Positions 35,901-46,572 of a stretch of 64,000 nucleotides of DNA are shown here, piece after piece. The notes beneath the pieces were generated by a model. That model searched no databases and was not told the DNA's origin. It was given only the letters and a program-made list of their open reading frames with translations. The stretch comes from Liquidambar formosana. Its lineage: Eukaryota > Streptophyta > Magnoliopsida > Saxifragales > Altingiaceae. The stretch spans positions 25,869,578 to 25,933,577 of the forward strand of contig CM077822.1 in assembly GCA_039720395.1 (NCBI GenBank), read 5' to 3'. The stretch's first letter is position 1. Every line of letters starts with the position of its first letter. Position numbers and translations under genes: made by a program.

Positions 35901-36276
35901 TCATGAGCCAATTCGAGCTAACCCGAAATAGGTCTCTTAACCAACCTGAGCCATATTGAGCCATTCTAATCCCGAACCTTCAATTCATCGAATTGAACCC
36001 ATAAATACCTCAAATGCATCCATATGAACTCCAATTGGCAACTTGGAGATCATTTCAAGGTTAAATGGAAAGTTTGTGGCCTAAAAGACGATTATGCCCC
36101 TCAAGTCACAAAAGCTCTTATTATCCCTCAAGATCAACTCCAAGTTGAATGAAAATTCATATCCAATGTCCTTGTGATTCTAGAAAGCTAATGCAAGTAA
36201 CTAGACTCAAAAACAAAACAAAAACATGCATGGAATGACATACCCTAGTAAGGTGGTGCAAAAATGGGGTGTGACA
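32947..36276 (-). repeat. 5' LTR of element B
   Basis: A 3330-bp LTR, almost the same as 23775-27103 at an offset of 9172, becoming 9173 after the G-run. The GC palindrome is at 35489-35569 and the inverted TATA box at 35294-35301. Its right end abuts the resumed integrase gene of A. Confidence 0.92.
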
Positions 36277-36698
36277 GGGGCTACCCTTTATTCTTTGGTG
36301 TATGGGATGGAGGCTGTTTTGCCTATTGAGTTAGAGGTACCATCACTACAGAGAGTCAGATAGCAGAAGCAGATTGGGTTAGGAACCGTTATGATGAGTT
36401 GGCATTGCTAGGTGAAAGGCGATTGAGGGCCTTGTATCATGTGCAGGGATATCAGCGAAGGGTTGCAAGAGCATTCAATAAGCATGTCAAAGACTGAGGT
36501 TTGAAAACAGGGGATTTGGTGTTAAAAGAAATCAGAGCTCCGATTTTTGATCCACGAGGAAAGTTCAAGCTGAGTTGGGGTGGCCCGTATGTCATTAAAG
36601 AGATATTGCCAGCAGGGGCTGTTCGCCTCATGGATTTGGATGGAATTGAGTTCGCTCATCCTACCAATTTGGATCAATTGAAGAAGTATCATGTGTAA
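36277..36698 (+). pseudogene. pol: Integrase of element A, C-terminal part
   Basis: Resumes directly after element B with the familiar LYSLVYGMEAVLPIELEVPS and ends with KTGDLVLKEIRAP, GKFKLSWGGPYVIKEILP and LKKYHV. A short deletion after VPSL shifts the frame (TAG at 36361), and a TGA at 36495 stands where CGA is likely. There is no chromodomain, as expected for Tat. The segment would hold the DNA-binding C-terminal domain. Confidence 0.82.
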
Positions 36699-37025
36699 GC
36701 CCTGCTAGGTTGAAAACCCATAAGGGCGGCCTAAGCAAAAGTTAAGGCATTTGAACTACGAGGGCCTGATTCCCCATTCCTAAAAAAAAAAAAAAAAGAG
36801 AAGAAAAGAAAAAAAAACAAAAAAAAAAAAAAAAAAAAAAGGATGGGGATACGTAGGCAACCCATAAAGTTACCTTGGGTGCGGTCCAAACAACACCACA
36901 ACAACAAATCTCAAAATTGAATTATTATTGGCAATTCATTTAGAACTAATTGATTGACATAACAATTTATTGGTGTTAGATAAAGAACTATTGACATGCC
37001 ATAGATAACCTATTTCTAAAAGTCT
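36699..37025. other. Poly(A)-rich spacer between pol and the antisense genes
   Basis: Holds the pol 3' untranslated region with A-runs at 36781-36842. It is also the region where plus-strand pol and the minus-strand DUF7745-like gene converge, with only 327 bp between their stop codons. Confidence 0.7.
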
Positions 37026-38312
37026 TTAAGTCCTTTTGTTCTTCTTTAGAGTCTCTTGGTCTGCTTTCTTCTCCTTTCTTTCAAGTCTTCGCTTCTTTCG
37101 TAAGTCATGGGCATGTGCTGCTTCCACTGCTTCCAGAATGTCTTCCCTACAAAATCCAAGCCTTGTGTCCTTGATAAGGTCATAAATCCTTTCCCTGCGC
37201 AGGTTTTCTCTTTTACCCAAGCTAATCTTCAACCATGTCTTGTATTCAGGGCTCATGACATAAGGCCCATCAGTGTTTTCAACTCGAGTCAATTTCAGTT
37301 GGTCAGTCCATCTAGTTTTGGCCCACTTAACCATTGTGGGGCCCACAGGTTCAACCGAATGATCGAATACCACAGAAGTAGGTATGGTTTGCATGGCACC
37401 CATCTGGCGAAGGATTCTTGAAGTCCAATAGAATGAAGTTGATCTCAACCCTATGAGTTTGACCATAGCACACCCAGAAGATCGAAGAAGAATTCGTTCC
37501 TTGCATCCCCATGTGAGGACAAACCACTTGATGTTTCGCCATGAGAGAGTTTGGAAGTATCCTAACCATTCCCTCAAAGAAAATTGACCAGGGAGTTCAA
37601 CCCGATGGCAACAGTAATGTTAGGGTTTGTATGGGTTAATGGTGGTAGGAGATAAGAAGTTAAGTCTTTCAAGAAGCCACATCAGCAGTAGAATGGGGCT
37701 CCCTCCTAGTGGGGCTTGGGGGTTATCATGAACTTTGTCTAAGCTATTGAGGGTTTCAGCTAGCACCATGGGAATCAGGTTATTATGTTCAAGAAGAAAA
37801 GGAATTAGTTCACATATTTGAATAGGGACATAGAAAGTCCCCGTGGAGATAAGGAAGCGACCAATCAAGCAAAAAGCAAGAGCATGTTGAGTAGTAAAGT
37901 TGAAATTCAGGGTACCTTCGCTATCATGAGCCAAAAAGGAAGTTGCTATTTCTATGAGATTCACCATGTAATCCTTCACAAATATGAAGACCTCTTGTTG
38001 AGAAATCCCAAGGAAGTTGGAGAAGGAAATCAAGTAACTTGAGCGTGGAGTAGGGAGGATGAAAGGTCCTACAGGTGAAACTCCATACAAAGCACAAAAT
38101 TCCTCCATTGTTGGGCATAGCTCTTCGTAGTTGAAACGGAATACATGAAGTTGGGGATCCCAAAAGTATGAAGCAGCAGTAAGAAGAGTGGTTTCAAGCT
38201 TCACATGCATCAAAGAGAATAATGGATCCAAGCAGTAGCGCTTGAACTCCTTCCTTGCCTCCGCACTCATAACTTTCAGAAAATCACTTAAGAATTTGTC
38301 TAGGGCTTCCAT
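37026..38312 (-). pseudogene. Antisense DUF7745-like gene of element A
   Basis: Starts at ATG 38312 (MEALDKFLSDFL), 50-60 nt behind a TATA-like box, and runs without introns for 429 codons to 37026, broken by one TAA at 37620-37622 (the second copy has a sense codon there). Conserved blocks are ASYFWDPQLHVFRF, EELCPTMEEFCALYG, HALAFCLIGRFLIS, PMVLAETLNSLD and GGSPILLLMWLLERL; the tail is basic and probably helical (KKRRLERKEKKADQETLKK). The WDP...FRF...ELCPTMEEF arrangement resembles plant DUF7745 proteins and, more distantly, the plant mobile domain. Function unknown. It sits between pol and the PMD gene, in the same orientation as the latter. Confidence 0.7.
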
Positions 38313-38361
38313 AACTTGCTCTCAATGAACGTAAGTAGGGTTTGAGACCCCTTGGATGTGC

Positions 38362-38536
38362 TTTTATAGGAAAAAATTCGAAAATCCGTGTTTTGGAAGG
38401 AGAAACTCCGTCAAAATAGGAAGTTTCCTAAAAACAGGTGAAACACCGCTTCGGGCTCGAGTGACCACCCAGGCCTGGGCGGCTAGCCGCCTGGGCCCAG
38501 GCGGCTAGTCGCCCAGTCCCAGGTGGTCACCCGAGG
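38362..38536 (-). promoter_or_regulatory. Promoter of the antisense DUF7745-like gene: TATA box and GC palindrome
   Basis: Minus strand has CCTATAAAAGCAC at about 38358-38370. The GC-rich palindrome (CTCGAGTGACCACC ... GGTGGTCACCCGAGG, inner GGCGGCTAGCCGCC) lies at 38456-38536, about 90 bp further upstream. The second gene copy has the same spacing. The palindrome is that of the LTRs. Confidence 0.75.
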
Positions 38537-38785
38537 CTGCCACTTTGTTTCGCCCGTTTTTGCCTTGTTGTGCCATTGTTTGGCTCTTTTTTGATATTTT
38601 GACTCTTGTGTGCTTGATTTAAGCCCATTTTTCACACAATACAAGATCATATCATTGCAATAAAGTTCAACATAGATTCATCAAGTATCCATAATAAGGG
38701 TTCAAGGTTGGGAATTGAAGTTCCTAATTAGTACATGACAAGAAGATAATAAGTTCCAACATTCCTAATAAGAGGTGAGTGAAAC

Positions 38786-41700
38786 TCAATGATTTCCCGT
38801 GGGCCTTTTCTTTCGACATGGCCCAACTCCATCTGTCACACCCCATTTTTGCCACCTTAGCTAGGGTTTGTCATTGCATGTGTCTTTTTGTTTCCTTTTT
38901 GAGTCTAGTCTTTTGCATTGAGTTTCTAGGGTCCTAAGGATGGTGTGTATGAATTTTGGTTCGATTTGGAGTTGATCTCGAGGGTTAATAAGAACTTTTG
39001 TGACTTGAGGGGCACAATCGTCTTTTAGGCCACAAACTTTCCATTTGACCTTGAAATGATCTCCAAGTTGCCAATTAGAGTTCATATGGTTTCATTTGAG
39101 GTATTTATGGGTTTAATTCGATGAATTGAAGGTTCGGGATTAGAATGGCTCAACAAGGCTCAGGTTGGCTAAGAGACCTACGTCGGGTTAGCCCGAATTG
39201 GCTCATGATTTTCACTCTATGACTACTCATTTGACCTTGATTAGTCTTAATTTCATCCCCAAATGTGTTTAGGGAGGTTGAATTTCGAATTGGAAAGCAT
39301 TCGGTGCGACCTTATGTGCATACCTAAGCTAAGCGATGGTGAGGCATAGCGGTTAACCACCTTCATAGGACCCAACCATGCAGCCATGGCTAGGGTTTCT
39401 TGCCCTCAAGTGACTCAAATTATATTCCCCTTCGAAACACGGTCGTTTAGGCTTTCGTTTCGTCAAAATCGGAGTTGATTTGAGCCCTGAAACACATTTG
39501 GAAGTTGAAAGGGTCAAAATTTGGGCTGAAGATGACATGGCCTCGGGTGACCACCCAGGCCTGGGCGGCTAGCCGCCTGGGCCCAGGCTGCTAGCTGCCC
39601 AACCCCAGGTGGTCACCCGAGCCACTTTCCTTTTTTGAGTCTTGACGCAGCTCCCTCCCTATTTCCTCGGATTTGCTCGCTTCCAACCGCCATTTAACCC
39701 TAATTTCAGCCCTATTTGACCTACTTGAGCCCCAAGGGAACCTCTAAGAGCCCTTGGATCAATCCCTAGGGTTTTAATCCCAACCATTGAGGGTTTCCCC
39801 TCAATCCCTATAAATACCCCCTTATACTTCAGCAATGGGGGAGGGAATTTCTGAAGTGTGAGGCATGTGTGAGACTTGGAGGCTATGGCAGCCATCCTTA
39901 GGGTGGTTTAACCTAAATTTTGAGTAAGAGAGTGAGAGATAAAGCTTGAAGGACGGTTGGAGCATTGCTTGAAGGCTTGAAGGAGAGTGTTTCCAGCAGT
40001 ACACAAGAGGAGAAGCAAACTCTACAGCAGTAAGGTTCTACATACAGGTATACCTCCCTCTCTCTTTCATTCAAATTAGGGTTTTCTACATAGCTTAGCA
40101 TTATTTCATGTTTAAAGCTTATGTTTTATCATGTGTTGATGCTTCTAATGCTTAGAATACATGATTAGGATATTGTTTATGGCTGGTTTTGCATGATATA
40201 ATGTCATTCTATGTGGTTTTATGAGTGTTTGTGTTTTTAGGGTTTTTAGAGTCTTTTCTAGGGTTTTGTATTGAATAGTCATTATTTCATGTTTAAGTTT
40301 ATGTATTTATCATGTCTTGTTGCTTCTATTAGCTAGTATGCATGTTTAGGATGATATTCATGGGTTGTTTAGTATGCTAGGATGTTATTCCATGTGATTT
40401 ACTGCATGTTTGGGACTTTAGGGTTTCTTTAGTGCTGAAATTGGTTTTTTGCATGAAATAACTCTTTTGTATATTAAAGCTTATGTTTTTATCGTATTTT
40501 GTTGTTTCCATTAGCTAGTATGCATGTTTAGGATGATATTTATGGGCTGTTTAGTATGATATTTATGGGCTGTTTAGTATGCTAGGATGCTATTCCATGT
40601 GATTTTCTGCATGTTTGGGATTCTAGGATTTCCTTAGTGTTGAAATTGAGTTTATGCTTAGAATAGCTTTATTTCATGTGAAAGTCCATGTCTTTATCAT
40701 GTGTGGATCATTCTATCGATTAATATGCATGGTTAGAATGCTGTTCATATTCTGTTTTGCATGATTTAGGGTTATTTCATGGGATTTTATGCACTATTGC
40801 GATTCTAGGGTTTTTATCATCCTTGTGTTGGTTTAGTTGCATATAGCATGATAGCTTAGGGATTTTCTCTGTTTTTTCTTCATAGTTGCTGCATATGTGT
40901 TCCATATTAGGTAATTATGATATTTTTAGCATTCATATAGTTGATTTTAGGGTTTTTTGCATGTCATTGCATGTAGGGTTGAGTTAGGGTTTTAGTTAGC
41001 TTATGATTCATGTTGTTTACATGATTTATGGTTGATTTTAAGCTCTATTTCAATTCTGTCCAGATCTGTTTAATGGCTTTAATGATGAGTTTTGAGCATG
41101 TGTTAGCCTATGTTTGAGCATGATAATTGCTTGATTGGAACCTAGCTTGGTTGGTTGGTATTTTTGGTGTTTTTTGCATGCAAATTGCAGGTGCTTGACA
41201 GGTACAACATGTGCAACTACCCCATCAATGTGGGGTGGTTATTTTGGCTATTGTGAGATGAAATCTTACAAATAAGGTAATTACCCTATGCAATAGGGTG
41301 GTTATTTTGACAGGTTGCTTTTGCTTAAGGTAAGTAGGGTATGAGGGTGCCCCAATTCACCCTTCTTTCCTTTCCTTGAAACTTTCCCTTTCTCCCCACT
41401 AGGGTTATTTCTTAATAGGGGAACATGGCAATCCTTATAGTTTCCTTTCATTAAAAAATACCTTTTAAATCAAAGTTTCCATCTTTATCAAATTTCATAT
41501 TTACTAAAGATCTTTTGAGAATCATTCATTTTTGGAAACTTACAATGTTTTTCTTGAAAGGAAACTTAGGGTTTACCATAGGCCTCTATTAGGTTATAAC
41601 CCTATTCCCTTTCGAACTATGTGGACTTTGATCCATGTATTTCCATACATGGTACGTAGGCGCTCTTCGTGAGGTTCAAGTCCGCCCTAGGATACTAAGT

Positions 41701-44700
41701 ATCCTAGGTTTTCTTCCCCCTCTTTCTCTTTTCTGTTTTTCTTTGATTTACTTGATTATATGGATGAATGAATGAATGATATGCATACTGTCTTTTGATG
41801 ATAATTGTTGATTTGTGTGTGATTGAGACTTTGATTTAGCCCAATTAAATTAAGAGACCGTTTAGGGCGATATGGGTGCCTATAGGCTTTGCCTAGAACC
41901 TTCCCATATCGTAACTTAGCCTCCGAATCCCTGATTTCTTTGGTTTCCAAAAGATCATTTGCCTTACCATTTTTAAATATGGAGTCAATCTTTTGTTTTC
42001 CTAAAACAAAACTGTTTTTTAGGGTTTTCCTTGTTTCCTTTAAAAAATAAGGTGGCAACTCCTTTCCTTTTCGTTTTTAAACCCACCATTTTCCTTTTCA
42101 ACCCATGTGGGCCTTAACACTTTTTTAGGGTTCACACCATCATGACCTGAACGAGGTGCTCTAGAAGGAGGCATATCCTGTGGTGGGCGAGATGATGATG
42201 CCTGTTTGCAAAGAAAGATAATGGGTTAGTAGGGTAATGGTGCCAATCCTAGTTGACAGTTGATAAAGATGATCACTTACTTGGGGATTCAAGCGTGCTT
42301 CCAGAACTGAGTTCTCTAAACTCATTCGCACAAGATCCCTCCTCAATCCTTCATTGAGTTCAATGCATTCCTGGGCGTACTCCCGTGGAACTTAGGAAAG
42401 TATAAACATGGTTAATAATAATGAAAGAATCTGATTTCAAAAAGGCAAGAGTTTAGAACTTACATTCTCATAATATGGATCGATCTTGGGATATTCATCG
42501 AATGGTGGATGGGTAATGTTAGTCTTCACAAATTTCGTCCCACTGCACAAGTTCACATACCAATTTAGTTGTGGGAGGGGTGGAGGTTGATTTCCTTCAA
42601 GGTCTTCATCCTCGTCATTGTAAGTCATCCCTGTAGCAGATCTAACTGTAGAGCTGTGTCCCCTTGCCCGTCGGCCCTGAAATTCAAATGCTTGTCAAGA
42701 AAAGTCTTTCTTATGATCTTAAAAAGAATTTAAGAGTTTAGGGAGCTCACCCCTTGAGGTGGGAGGCCAGTAACCCTAGGATTCATCAGGTATTATCGAC
42801 AAAAGGCAGTGTATTCTATGCGAGGAGAGGTGAATCCCTCAGCATCCCAACCCCTCAGAGCCTCTTCTAGTTCATCCCTCACTAGGTGGTTAGTATGCCT
42901 CATGTTCTTTGGTGGCATGGAAGGTGTCACAGCTGCATTCATATTTCCGTGGACTTGTCTCAGGACTCGCTCCCCAAGATACCAGCATCTACTTGTGGGG
43001 CCTTAAAAAAAGACCCTTTTGCTTGTCAACTTCAAACAAGAGGAGTACTTCTCGGGTAGCCTATGCTCCCATAGCCTCCATGGATCCCATTCCACCTGTT
43101 GAGATTAAAATGAGAAATGAGAAAAAAGATAAAAAGATAAAAAGAGAAAGAAAGATTCTACCATATCAGTAGTCAAGCTGGCAAGATATGCCATTGCATG
43201 GGCATAATCATATCGATTGGAGGCTCTTGTAGCCAAGCAAGATGGAGCGTAATTCTGGAGGATGGGTCATGACATAGCATCACTAGCAAGAGTTGGGCGG
43301 CACATGTTCAGGTACTCGTAGTACCATATCTGTGGAAAACCAAAGAAATAGAGGATATCATGTATGTGTTAAGTTTCGGGAAATAATAGAGAATTGAATG
43401 TTCTTTGTTACCTCCCAAACGAAAGGAAGTCCCCCAAAGTTCTTTGCAACTCCTCAGGACATGTCAATCATGGAGCGATACATGGTTGCAAAAGCAGCTC
43501 CACCCCAATTGTATCTCCCAATTTTGTTCACATCTTCCATGCTAGCTAGCAACTCTAGTCGAGCCATGTCATTGGTGCCCGCAAAGAAGGTACATGAAAT
43601 CATGTAGAGCAAGAAAGCTCTCACAATGTATTGGGGATCCGTCCCCTCACTCTCTTCCACAATGGTAAAAGGTGTTGTAGAGCCAAGTATGGCGCACACC
43701 TTTTGGGCTTAATTCCGCTTCCACCCCGAGTAGTGCTACTATGTAATTCTGATCCATGTTGGCATGTTCATAGTATTCCAAGCGCTTGCCTTTTAAGCTC
43801 AACCCAGTTATCATGGTGAAATCCTTAGGGGTCATGGTCATCTCCCCGAAGCTAAAATGGAAAGTGTTGGTGGTGTCCCACCATAGCTCTGTCAAGGCAA
43901 ACAATGCTTGCCTATCCCATTGCTCGTTCCATAGAGCATCTAGGAAGGACCCAAAACCCGCCTTCTTTATTATCTTGCGAGCACGTGGTTGGGCATGTTC
44001 CATATGTCTCCACCATGAGATGAGCCCCTTCATTGATGTCCTTGTACGGAGACTTTAGAAATCGGGCTATTTCAAAGGATTGTGTATTGAGTTAGCATTG
44101 AAAACATAGAGATATTGGGCATACATTGGTAATTGATTTCAAAAAGTCTTTCTAAAAGTCTTAAAATATAGGTTTTGATTCATGAAATGAATTAGAAATG
44201 AATGCCCATAACTTTGTGTATTCAAATTCATTGATTTTGTAAGGATTGAACATGGTTTTGCCTTTCGGGCATTTTATCGAACACTTGGTGTGTAACTTGT
44301 TTTCAAGCATTGAAATGAAATATTTTGTATACCAAATCCTTGCCAAGACCATTTGACTTTACACTACAATACAAACCTATTGATTTTCCAAGAATTGAAC
44401 ATGTTCTTGTCTCTTTGGCATTTTATTAAACACTTGGTGGGCATCTTTTCTCAAGCATTGGGAAATAAGCGTTTTGCACATTCAATCTTTACCAAATCAA
44501 TGAACTTGGCTTAACAATGATAGAAACAATCAAAAGAAGACCATGGGAATGCATTTTATCCAATAGAAATCAAGATTTCAAGATAAACATGTTAAGTTGG
44601 GAAGAACTAACCTCATGTTGGGAATGGAGGTATAAGAGATGCTTCTTGGGTTCAAGCAACACCTTGTCTTGGGATTCATCATAGATTGGTGCCTTGTATG

Positions 44701-44755
44701 TATTCTTGATCACATAGTATGGATACTTGATGTTGGAATCATTGCTAGAAGCCAT
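38786..44755 (-). pseudogene. Antisense plant-mobile-domain (PMD) gene of element A, seven exons, broken
   Basis: Exons on the minus strand: 44755-44612 (ATG at 44755, MASSNDSN), 44066-43412, 43329-43162, 43095-42751, 42676-42464, 42390-42281, and a last exon from 42201 to 38786 that is split by a solo LTR. Donors are GTTAGT, GTAACA, GTAGAA, GTGAGC, GTAAGT, GTAAGT; acceptors end AG. PMD core: ELWWDTTNTFHFSFGEM, TMTPKDFTMITGLSLKGKR and later KIGRYNWGGAA. PMD proteins such as MAIN and MAIL1 act in the nucleus in gene expression and transposon silencing. Lesions: TAA in exon 2, a frameshift near 43690, CGA to TGA near 43452, TGG to TGA in exon 3, two stops in exon 4, and a G-to-A change that moves the exon 6 acceptor by one base. 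Confidence 0.82.
38834..42136 (+). repeat. Solo LTR in the last exon of the PMD gene (TSD CCATC)
   Basis: A 3303-bp LTR, TGTCACAC...GGGTTCACA, same strand as element A. CCATC is present exactly at 38829-38833 and 42137-42141. No purine tract or primer site adjoins it, so it is not an LTR of A. It has the GC palindrome at 39541-39621 and TATA at 39809-39816. Comparison with the intact last exon of the second PMD copy places the insertion inside coding sequence, about 45 bp before the stop. Confidence 0.92.
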
Positions 44756-44824
44756 TGATGATGGTTGAGCTTGTATGTGAGAAAAATGGGTTTGATCAGA
44801 AAGATGATGAATTTGATCTTGCAA

Positions 44825-45550
44825 ATGGATGATTGATGCTTGTTTTTGTTGTTGAATGACTTGTTCTTGATGCTATTTCATGCACACAACTTGAATTGAA
44901 AGTGAAACTTTGAATGAGAATGTGTGTGTGAGTGTTTGGAGAAGATGGAATGAGTTTCTAGAGAGAGAAACTCTCAATTTTTGAAATTGGGTGTGTGTGT
45001 GCATCAAATGAGGGTCAAAGGTTTAAAAACCCTCAGAATGGGTAGCACTAGCCTCGGGTAACCGCCCAGCCTGGGGCGGCAAGCTGCCTGGGCTTGGGCG
45101 GCAACCCACCTACAGCCAGGTGGTCACCCCCCTTGCTCGCTCCGTTGCGCTCGTTTGGCCTTTGCTCGCCTTTTCACACTTTTGAACTTTCTTTGAGATG
45201 AAATCACAAGCTTGTTTTGAGTTGAAAAGTGAGTGAATATCTTGACATTGTTTAGCATGAAATGGTTTTGAAATAGATTGCATTGGTGGCCCTTGTGTGG
45301 GCATGGCATGCTAGTAGGGGTGAACAACCCTCTCTATGCATATGATTTTTGATCATTTGGGATGAATTCCCTCCTATGTCACTATGATTCGTTGTCATTT
45401 GGGATAAAGATACCTTCCCTATATGCATGTGAATGATTGCTTTCATGAGGAGAATGTGTCTCCTATATGAGTTGATGTTCGAGTTGAGGCATGAATAGCC
45501 TCCATGTGAGATGATTTGGTGAACTTGTTGTGTGTTGGTAAGAAGAAGCT
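44825..45550 (-). promoter_or_regulatory. Upstream region of the PMD gene with TATA-like box and palindrome
   Basis: On the minus strand a TATA-like GTTTTTAAAC stands at 45021-45030, and a diverged copy of the GC palindrome (CTCGGGTAACCGCCCAGC ... CAGGTGGTCACC) at 45052-45130. From TATA to ATG is about 270 nt, with a GT-microsatellite patch at 44912-45003. The rest up to 45550 has no gene. Confidence 0.6.
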
Positions 45551-45940
45551 TACCTTTGTCTCGATGGCTTAGTGAGAGAAAGATGCAATCTTTCTCATGT
45601 TATGTGCTTACTTTGATAGCTTGAAAGATGCAATCTTTCCCATGATATGTGTTTACCTTGATGGTTTGAATATGAGAAGGACGCGATCTTTCTCATACTA
45701 TGTGTTTACCTTGAGAATTTTGATATGAGAAGGATGCAATCTTTCTCATGTCACATGTTTGCCTTGATAGTTCAAAAGATGAAATCTTTCCCGTGGTATG
45801 TGTTTACCTTGATGATTTGAGCAAGAGAAGGACGTGATCTTTCTCGTATTATGTGATTACCTTGATATTTGAATGATAACCTCGATGATTTGAATATGAG
45901 AAGGATGTATCTTTCTCATGTTTTGAGATAGCCTTGATGG
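45550..45940. repeat. Diverged short tandem repeats of element A
   Basis: About six units of roughly 60 bp around GATGCAATCTTTCTCATG and TACCTTGATGG, with considerable divergence. They form the left part of the variable 3' untranslated region of A. Confidence 0.7.
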
Positions 45941-46350
45941 CGTAGTTCTACCTCGTATTATTCACCAAAGCTATTGGTGTAGTATAGGAAGACCTTTCAT
46001 TGAACGCAGATTCGGTGTAAGCTATGGATACTTCGTATTATTCGCCAGAGCCATTGGCGTGGTATGGGAAGACCTTTCATCGAACGTAGATTTGGTGTAA
46101 GCTATGGATACCTCATATTATTCGCCAGAGCCATTGGCGTAGTATGGGAAGACCTTTCATCGAACGCAGATTCGGTGTAAGCTATGGATACCTCGTATTA
46201 TTCGCCAGAGCCATTGGCGTAGTATGGGAAGACCTTTCATCAAACGCAGATTCGATGTAAGCTATGGATACCTCGTATTATTCACCAAAGCCATTGGTGT
46301 AGTATGAGAAGACCTTTCATCGAACGTAGTTCGATGTAAGCTGTCGATAT
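45941..46350. repeat. 80-bp tandem repeat of element A
   Basis: GCTATGGATA recurs at 46021, 46101, 46181 and 46261, an exact 80-bp step, with partial copies on both sides (about five units). Each unit carries a CGCCAGAGCCATTGGCG hairpin. The array lies between the PMD gene and the purine tract, where B has its 30/91-bp array of unrelated sequence. Confidence 0.88.
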
Positions 46351-46558
46351 CTTATCTTGTCCCCCCAGTGAAACTGGTGTACCGTATGAAGAGTTCTGTA
46401 GAACTTATGAGGAGTACCTTTGTGCTTGTGTATGATGAATTCAAAGAATTCAATGATATGATCACTCTCTTTTCCCCAGTGGGTGTCGATGAAATCAACT
46501 CCCCGGGCAAAAATGGGTTGTTCTTTTGGTCATTGGTTCGCAAGTGAAACTTGCTCAC

Positions 46559-46572
46559 CAATGAGGGGCTTC
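46559..46572 (+). other. Polypurine tract of element A
   Basis: CAATGAGGGGCTTC immediately precedes the LTR start TGTCACAC. The preceding about 60 bp are closely similar to the same place in B (reverse of 27104-27170). Confidence 0.75.

Larger units (their letters stand above)
23775..36276 (-). mobile_element. Non-autonomous Tat-type element B (gag remnant only), recently inserted
   Basis: A 12.5-kb element in the integrase gene of A, on the minus strand: 5' LTR 32947-36276, PBS 32926-32943, leader, gag fragment 31797-31075, spacer, tandem repeats, purine tract beside 27104, 3' LTR 23775-27103. Flanks are GGCGC at 23770-23774 and GGGGC at 36277-36281, a 5-bp duplication with one later change. 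The LTRs differ by three substitutions and one G in a homopolymer. No protease, RT, RNase H or integrase is present, so it must move by enzymes supplied in trans. It fits the class called TR-GAG elements, but with a reduced gag. Confidence 0.88.

Noticed and set aside
38834..42136. 3' LTR of element A
   Set aside because: No purine tract before it, own duplication CCATC, and the LTR at 46573 matches the 5' LTR in length, ends and target duplication.
44161..44352. 63-codon open frame between PMD exons 1 and 2
   Set aside because: Lies in intron 1 and has no counterpart in the second copy.
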